Below are positions 58,998-64,000 of a stretch of DNA of 64,000 bases, piece after piece. Every line of letters begins with the position of its first letter. The stretch's first letter is position 1. Made by a program: the position numbers and the translations under genes. Under the pieces are notes generated by a model, which was not told where the DNA came from, did not search any database, and saw only the letters and a list, made by a program, of their open reading frames with translations. The stretch comes from Anaerolineae bacterium (GTDB lineage Bacteria; Chloroflexota; Anaerolineae; Aggregatilineales; Phototrophicaceae): contig JALHNB010000011.1 of assembly GCA_022843745.1 (NCBI GenBank), forward strand, positions 113,504 through 177,503, written 5' to 3'.

Positions 58998-60494
58998 CTA
59001 CTCCGTTATCGTGAACCCTGTTTCTGCTAACACCTGGTAGCCATCATCTTTCATGAGGCGTACAACATATTCACCCGGAGGTAACATCTCGTCGCCAAGC
59101 GCTTCAGCATCAAATGTAATCGTTCCGCTGACAGCCGCTTCGGTATAGATGAAGCCCAGATAATTGTTATACAGGTCGGGATCGCCTGCGGCATAAATGC
59201 CCAGCCAATCCCAGCGGAGAGCAGGTGCATTTTCCCAGCTAGCGACAATCGGCTCACCAGCCGGATAAGTCGTCTTTTCGGTGGTGACACTCGGAATGGC
59301 ATTCGGATCGACTACCCAGAATTGGCTGCGTGACAGTTCTTCGTCATTCAGGCCGATCAGTATGGCGGCGTACTCACCCGGCGGCAGTGTCCACGAGCCA
59401 AACGTAACAGCGCCAAAGAAGCTGGCTTCCTGCGGTGGCAGCCACATGAGCACGTCATTGATGCTGCCACCCGCTGCGACAATGGCGATTCGATCTGTAT
59501 CTTCGCCACCAGGCGCGTGATAACGCACGACAATCGATTCGCCAGCGGAAACAGCGCGTTCGGTGACAGCAGCAAAAACGGGAGGAACGACAGGTGTCAG
59601 ACGCACGGTTGATACCACTGCGCGATGATCCGAACCATAAGGCTCAATTTCGATGTCAGCGTTCGGGCTTCCAGCCGGGCCAACAATTTTGCTGTCCAGA
59701 ATTTCTATACCGTTTGAGGCGAATACGAGGTCAATGCGGTCAATCACCTCATCGGGTTTTAAGCGAGGATACGGGTAGCCATAAGTCCAGGTGATGCCGG
59801 GATTTTCGACAGGATCGGGATGCGCGATCCGAAAAGTATCCTGAAATCCGGCGGTTTCGACAGCGATGGTTACGGGCCAATCAACCGGATATTTAACCTG
59901 ATCGCGTTCGGCGACCATCGCCTCTGTCCAATCATGATGTGAGGGCGTATTGAAATCACCTGTGAGTAGAACGGGGGTGCCCGCGTCGATTAACGGCGAC
60001 ACACTCTCCAATACTGGTTCGATAAACGGTAAGCGTGCCTCGCGCTCCAGTTCAAGCACTTCGTCCAGCGCTGCGCCATCACGCACGGCTTCCGGACCGT
60101 ATGGGCCAGACGGCAGGTGTACATTTGCCAGTGCCACCACTTCCCCCGGTGCGATCTGTGCGAAAATATATTTTCCATCACCATCCGGCGGGTCGATCAG
60201 TGGGAAGTGCGAAATAATCTGCATGCGTTCATTCGCATATTGCCAGCCTAATGCATCGGCGATACGGCGCACATTGCCCTCGGCCTCCTGTAAGCCAACA
60301 ATGTCGGCGTCCGCAGCCTGGATCGCCTCGACAATCTTACCAAAATTAACGACCTCGCCGCCAATCCAGATGTTGAAGGTCATGATGCGTAGTTCAACGG
60401 GTTCGATAGCGACTTCCTGTGCGGAAACTGCCAGCGGAACCAGTAATAGGAGCAGAGCCAGCAGCCCATGCTTCCAGAAAAAAGCAAGCTTCAT
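58998..60494 (-). CDS. Secreted endonuclease/exonuclease/phosphatase (EEP) family protein
   Basis: A 498-residue protein. A signal peptide (GLLALLLLLVPLAVSAQ) precedes an EEP domain (about 35-310). Motifs are LRIMTFNIWIGG, IVGLQEA, VHLPSGPYG, LLTGDFNTPSHHDW, RIDLVFAS and YGSDHRAVVS, i.e. the metal Asp/Glu/Asn and catalytic His residues. Two beta-sandwich domains follow, each with a WDWLGIYAAGD-like or DTDRIAIVAAGG pattern. It probably hydrolyses phosphodiesters or nucleic acids outside the cell. The ATG at 60494 follows TTGGAGATAAAA. Confidence 0.88.
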   Translation of the reverse strand: MKLAFFWKHGLLALLLLLVPLAVSAQEVAIEPVELRIMTFNIWIGGEVVNFGKIVEAIQAADADIVGLQEAEGNVRRIADALGWQYANERMQIISHFPLIDPPDGDGKYIFAQIAPGEVVALANVHLPSGPYGPEAVRDGAALDEVLELEREARLPFIEPVLESVSPLIDAGTPVLLTGDFNTPSHHDWTEAMVAERDQVKYPVDWPVTIAVETAGFQDTFRIAHPDPVENPGITWTYGYPYPRLKPDEVIDRIDLVFASNGIEILDSKIVGPAGSPNADIEIEPYGSDHRAVVSTVRLTPVVPPVFAAVTERAVSAGESIVVRYHAPGGEDTDRIAIVAAGGSINDVLMWLPPQEASFFGAVTFGSWTLPPGEYAAILIGLNDEELSRSQFWVVDPNAIPSVTTEKTTYPAGEPIVASWENAPALRWDWLGIYAAGDPDLYNNYLGFIYTEAAVSGTITFDAEALGDEMLPPGEYVVRLMKDDGYQVLAETGFTITE

Positions 60495-60745
60495 TTTTAT
60501 CTCCAATGTCATAGAATTTGCTGGCGGGGATTGTGGAGAGCAAAGATTAAAAACATTACAATACGAGGTTAAGAAACACCAAAGGTCAATTTGCAGCCCT
60601 GTGCCAGCCACCGAGCCTGTAAATCTAGGTCAGTACGGCATATACCAAACCGAGCATAGCCAGAGTAAGATTGCTGACAAGAGGCTGACGCTCAGGTTGA
60701 AGAGTTTTTAGCGTACCTGTTATTTTTCTCCATTGAAAGCACATC

Positions 60746-62011
60746 ATGACCTTAAACGAGATGCACACCACCCGGCGCTACTATGGCTGGTACATTGTCC
60801 TCGCGTTAGCTGTGACCGAAACCATCTCCTGGGGCATCATCTACTACGCCTTTTCGGTTTTTATCACGCCGATGGAAACCGAACTCGGCTGGTCACGCGC
60901 CCAATTAACGGGCGGCTTTTCCCTGGCGCTGCTGGTCATGGGCGGGATGGCCTTCCCGGTTGGGACATGGATTGATCGTCACGGATCGCGCCTGCTGATG
61001 ACCGTTGGCTCGATTTTGGCGAGTCTGCTGGTTGTCGGCTGGTCGCAGGTGACGGATATAACCCTGTTTTACCTCATCTGGATCGGCCTTGGTGTCTGCG
61101 GGGCTGCCGTTCTCTATGAGCCAGCTTTTGCTGTGATCGCCACCTGGTTCGTCCAGCGCCGCACGAGAGCTTTAGCGATCATCACATTTGCCGCCGGGCT
61201 TGCCAGCACCATCTTTGTACCGCTGTCCGATACGCTGCTCAATCGCCTCGGTTGGCGCGATGCGGTTTTGGCTCTGGGTATTTTACTGGCAGTGACGACC
61301 ATTCCTCTTCATGCGCTGGTTTTACGCCGCCGTCCTGATGATCTGGGGCTGCTCCCTGACGGAGCGCCGAAAACCCTGACCACCTTGCGACCTCCGAGTG
61401 CGTCGTTATCCGATGTGCTGCGCAACCGTGTTTTTTGGGTGCTGACGCTGGCTTTTTGCCTCGCGTCGCTGGCAGCCACAGCCATCCGCGTCCATTTCAT
61501 CCCCTTTTTGATTGATAATCACGTGAACGCCAGCACAGCCGCCTTCGCCAGCGGCGCGATTGGCCTGATGCAGGTCGCCGGACGTGTCCTCTTTGCCCCT
61601 TTGGAAAGACGATTTTCAGGTCGCATGATGGTCACTGGCATATTTGCGCTTGTCAGCGTGGCAATGGTTGCGCTGGTTTTAGGTACTTCGCTCTGGTCAA
61701 TCATTTTCTTCATTGTGGTTTTTGGCGCGGCTTACGGCGCGACCACACTTGCCAGGGTGTCAATCCTGGCGGAACTTTTCGGCTCGACTCACTTTGGGCG
61801 CATTTCCAGCGTCATGGCAATTTTTCTCACCATCGCAGCGACGTCCGCGCCGTTTGGTGCCGGGTTGTTATACGACCTCTTCGGGAGCTATCAGCCGGTC
61901 CTTTGGATCATCATCCTGCTCGGTTTTGCCGCCAGCACCGTTGCCCTGCTCGGCCTGAAAGACCCGAAAGCCAATTTAGCCCCTGACGAACAGAGCATCG
62001 AAGCTGTCTGA
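60746..62011 (+). CDS. MFS transporter (OFA/monocarboxylate-type)
   Basis: A 421-residue 12-span carrier. The first span begins RRYYGWYIVLALAVTETISWGIIYYAF, followed by the ELGWSRAQLTGGFSL loop and the DRHGSRLL motif A between spans 2 and 3, typical of OFA/MCT-like MFS. A central loop (PDGAPKTLTTLRPPSASL) divides the halves. The substrate is likely an organic anion. It lies downstream of the EEP gene on the other strand; the ribosome site is weak. Confidence 0.88.
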   Translation: MTLNEMHTTRRYYGWYIVLALAVTETISWGIIYYAFSVFITPMETELGWSRAQLTGGFSLALLVMGGMAFPVGTWIDRHGSRLLMTVGSILASLLVVGWSQVTDITLFYLIWIGLGVCGAAVLYEPAFAVIATWFVQRRTRALAIITFAAGLASTIFVPLSDTLLNRLGWRDAVLALGILLAVTTIPLHALVLRRRPDDLGLLPDGAPKTLTTLRPPSASLSDVLRNRVFWVLTLAFCLASLAATAIRVHFIPFLIDNHVNASTAAFASGAIGLMQVAGRVLFAPLERRFSGRMMVTGIFALVSVAMVALVLGTSLWSIIFFIVVFGAAYGATTLARVSILAELFGSTHFGRISSVMAIFLTIAATSAPFGAGLLYDLFGSYQPVLWIIILLGFAASTVALLGLKDPKANLAPDEQSIEAV

Positions 62012-62085
62012 TTACGAAAATGTAGCGATACGCTCAAAAATCACGCTATACTATCGCCTTCAGGTTGGCATGGAGGGGGATAAGC

Positions 62086-62733
62086 ATGGAATATCAAAAT
62101 CTGTTCGCAAAAATTATCGTGCCGCTGGATGGGTCGAAATGGGCGGAACGCGCCATCCCTCACGCCGAACACGTTGCCCGCAGCGGCGGCAGTGAACTCA
62201 TTCTGGTGCATATTTACACCCCCGCTGGGTCTGCCTATCTGGGCGATGCCACGCTTGCCAACCAGACCGGACACATTACCCAGGCGCGTCAGAATGCTGA
62301 AAATTATGTTAAAGGTCTGAAAAATGTCATTTCCAGCCAGAATATCAACGTTCGTACCCAGTTGATCGAAGGCACGAATATCGCCGCCCTGTTCTGCGAT
62401 TATGTGAATTCCGAAGGCGCTGATCTGGTCGTCATGCCTACCGCGAATCAAAATCGCCTGATGCGCGTTTTGCTCGGTGACCTGACCTCGCAAATTCGCG
62501 GCTGTATCAATGCCTGTTTGCTGCTGGTGCGCGGCGATATGGAAGCTGAATGGGATGCCGAATCGCGCAAAGCATTGGATGCGCAGGCAGCAGCAGAGCC
62601 AAAAGCCCCAGTTGTCGAAATTCTGCCCTCCGCTACCCAACTGCTCGAAAGCTGTAAAACGCTGTTTCAGGCTGGTCTCCTGACCGCCGCCGAATTTGAG
62701 GCCAAGCAAGCCGAGATTTTGAAGCGCACGTGA
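62086..62733 (+). CDS. Universal stress protein with SHOCT-like C-terminus
   Basis: A 215-residue protein. Residues ~8-150 form a UspA domain: KIIVPLDGSKWAERAIPHAE at the start, a D-L-V-V-M-P block, and the ATP-loop-like LMRVLLGDLTSQI in place of G-x-x-G-x-x-x-x-x-x-x-G-S. The last ~30 residues (LFQAGLLTAAEFEAKQAEIL) resemble the SHOCT oligomerisation motif. A strong GGAGGGGG precedes the ATG. It is probably a stress-related, ATP-binding or ATP-sensing protein. Confidence 0.85.
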   Translation: MEYQNLFAKIIVPLDGSKWAERAIPHAEHVARSGGSELILVHIYTPAGSAYLGDATLANQTGHITQARQNAENYVKGLKNVISSQNINVRTQLIEGTNIAALFCDYVNSEGADLVVMPTANQNRLMRVLLGDLTSQIRGCINACLLLVRGDMEAEWDAESRKALDAQAAAEPKAPVVEILPSATQLLESCKTLFQAGLLTAAEFEAKQAEILKRT

Positions 62734-62758
62734 GCATCGGTTCGATGCCTAGATGAAA

Positions 62759-62897
62759 AGCCTGCTCATGGCTCCGTCCCGCAAATAAATGAGTCATGTG
62801 ATTTGCCTTGCTCCCCTCTCCATGAGCTTGCGAAATGGGGAGGGGTCGGGGGAGGGGTAAACCAAACTCATTACGGGACAGAGCAATAAAGCAGGCT
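62759..62897. mobile_element. MITE-like G/C-rich element with long imperfect inverted ends
   Basis: Left end AGCCTGCT...GCTCCGTCCCG...AATGAGT (62759-62794) faces a right end that reads AGCCTGCT...GCTCTGTCCCG...AATGAGT on the other strand. One G/C-rich hairpin lies between. GAAA is present on both flanks (62755-62758 and 62898-62901), possibly a short target copy. Confidence 0.55.
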
Positions 62898-62911
62898 GAA
62901 ATGGATATTTT

Positions 62912-64000
62912 CTAACCCTCTCCCCCCATCGCCCGCCAAATCTTCTGTGGTGTCAGCGGCATGTCGATGTGTTTCACGCCAAACGGCTGAAGCGCATCCA
63001 TCACCGCGTTGACCACAGCCGGTGTGGAGCCGATAGTCGCGGCCTCGCCAATGCCCTTCGCGCCCAGCGGATTATGCGGCGTTGGCGTTTCCGTCTTGTC
63101 GGTCACGAAGTGCGGGAAAAGGTCTGCGCGTGGGATGGCATAATCCATCAGCGATCCGGTTAGCAGTTGCCCGTCTGCGTCGTAGATCACTTCCTCGATG
63201 AGCGCCTGCCCGATCCCCTGCGCCAGCCCACCATGTACCTGCCCCTCGACAATCATCGGGCTGATACGCGGCCCGCAGTCATCTACCGAAAAGTATTTCC
63301 GCAGATGGATAATTCCCGTGTCGCGTTCGATCTCCACGACAGCAATATGTGTCCCAAACGGGTAAACCGTTGCGCCGGGGCGAAAAAAATGCGTTGCTTC
63401 CAGTCCCACGCTGATGTCATCGGGCAGATTGCCGGAATAAGCCCGCGCCGCGATCTCGGATAGCGTCAGCCCACGATCAGGAGCGCCGCGCACCTGATAT
63501 TGCCCGTTGGCGAATTCGACATCTTCTGCTGAGGCTTCCAGCATGTGGGCGGCGACCTGTCGCGCTTTGTCGCGCACCTGGACAGAGGCGTTCATCACCG
63601 CAGCCCCGCCAACTGCCAACCCTCGGCTGCCAAACGTGCCAACGCTCATCGGTGAGGAGGCCGTGTCTCCGTGCTGGACGACAATCTTGTCAAAATCCGC
63701 GCCAATCTGGTCAGCGACGATCTGCGCCATCGTCGTTTCGCCGCCCTGACCATGTGGCGAAGTCCCTGTGTAAACCGTCACGGTGCCGCTTGGCTCGACG
63801 CGCACCACCGCGCTTTCATACGGGCCAAAGCCGCAAATTTCGACATAGCTGGCAACGCCAATGCCGAGCAGCGAGTCGCTGTTTTCAGTGCGCCGTTTGG
63901 CTTGCTCGCTTCTCAGGTCGCTGTATCGCGCGATTTCCATTGCTTTATTCAGACTTTGCTCATAGTTGCCGCTGTCATAGACCGATCCCGTCGGGGTCGG
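62912..64000 (-). CDS. Xanthine dehydrogenase family molybdopterin subunit, C-terminal part
   Basis: The frame is open to the window end, where the last bases encode PTGSVYDSGNYEQSLNKA just before the ATG at 63940, so this is the C-terminal part of a longer subunit (363 codons visible). Cofactor segments are GTFGSRGLAVGGAA and, near the end, LGAKGIGEAATIGS, whose Glu is the likely catalytic base. The family includes xanthine, aldehyde and CO dehydrogenases. It acts with FAD and 2Fe-2S subunits, not visible here. Confidence 0.9.
   Translation of the reverse strand, partial: PTPTGSVYDSGNYEQSLNKAMEIARYSDLRSEQAKRRTENSDSLLGIGVASYVEICGFGPYESAVVRVEPSGTVTVYTGTSPHGQGGETTMAQIVADQIGADFDKIVVQHGDTASSPMSVGTFGSRGLAVGGAAVMNASVQVRDKARQVAAHMLEASAEDVEFANGQYQVRGAPDRGLTLSEIAARAYSGNLPDDISVGLEATHFFRPGATVYPFGTHIAVVEIERDTGIIHLRKYFSVDDCGPRISPMIVEGQVHGGLAQGIGQALIEEVIYDADGQLLTGSLMDYAIPRADLFPHFVTDKTETPTPHNPLGAKGIGEAATIGSTPAVVNAVMDALQPFGVKHIDMPLTPQKIWRAMGGEG

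Overview
The window reads as a chromosomal piece of a Chloroflexota (Anaerolineae-like) bacterium. This is inferred from gene content: DUF4058 and Uma2 proteins, Tat-exported sugar-binding proteins with paired MalF/MalG permeases, a GHL6-type glycosidase, extracytoplasmic beta-propeller proteins, and many short palindromic 'GTAGGGGC' repeats. No rRNA, tRNA, CRISPR array or prophage was recognised. The first gene and the last gene run off the window edges.

Layout. 1-8.8 kb: the 3' end of an FtsX-type permease, a PIN toxin-antitoxin pair, a sugar importer operon (5588 to 2193, minus strand), an AI-2E family permease, a response regulator and a PRC-barrel protein; remnants of a second FtsX gene and a second PRC-barrel gene lie between them. 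8.9-18.2 kb: a carbohydrate locus with a solute-binding protein, an unusual beta-propeller/permease fusion, a MalG-type permease, a small unknown, a PhyH-family dioxygenase and a GHL6-like glycosidase. Neither importer locus has its own ATPase, so a shared ATPase encoded elsewhere is assumed. 18.2-25.3 kb: two RelE/ParE-type toxin-antitoxin pairs, two DUF4058 genes (one internally shortened), acetyltransferases, a hydrolase and a VOC protein. 25.4-28.5 kb: mannonate dehydratase, a divergent SDR and a PHP phosphoesterase, suggesting uronate or sugar-acid use.

28.5-42.7 kb: a lyase-like propeller, a sulfotransferase, an APH-family kinase overlapping a cysteine-synthase-like gene, a double GNAT, Uma2, a frameshifted orphan antitoxin, DinB, a frameshifted acyl-CoA synthetase, a large WD40 protein, a GyrI-like protein and an ECF sigma/anti-sigma pair. 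42.9-47.8 kb: an SGNH hydrolase, a DltD/AlgX-like membrane protein and an MBOAT acyltransferase, a likely glycan O-acylation cassette. 48.4-52.9 kb: DUF2200, a Mn/Zn/Fe-type ABC importer with a visible promoter and operator, and a xylose-isomerase-like protein. 53-56.7 kb: a HigBA-type pair, RpiB, a TIR-domain membrane protein and an unknown protein with an internal duplication. 56.8-64 kb: an ArsR-type regulator and a flavoprotein with a cysteine-rich tail sharing the same operator, an EEP phosphodiesterase, an MFS carrier, a universal stress protein and the end of a molybdenum hydroxylase large subunit.

Two repeat families stand out. One is a 25-30 bp palindrome whose arms vary with compensating changes. 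The other is a 140-160 bp MITE-like element with a G/C-rich double-hairpin core, inverted ends and target duplications; one copy sits inside a palindrome of the first family, and an intact version of that palindrome survives elsewhere in the window. Coordinates and starts were derived by hand; functions are from recognisable motifs only.
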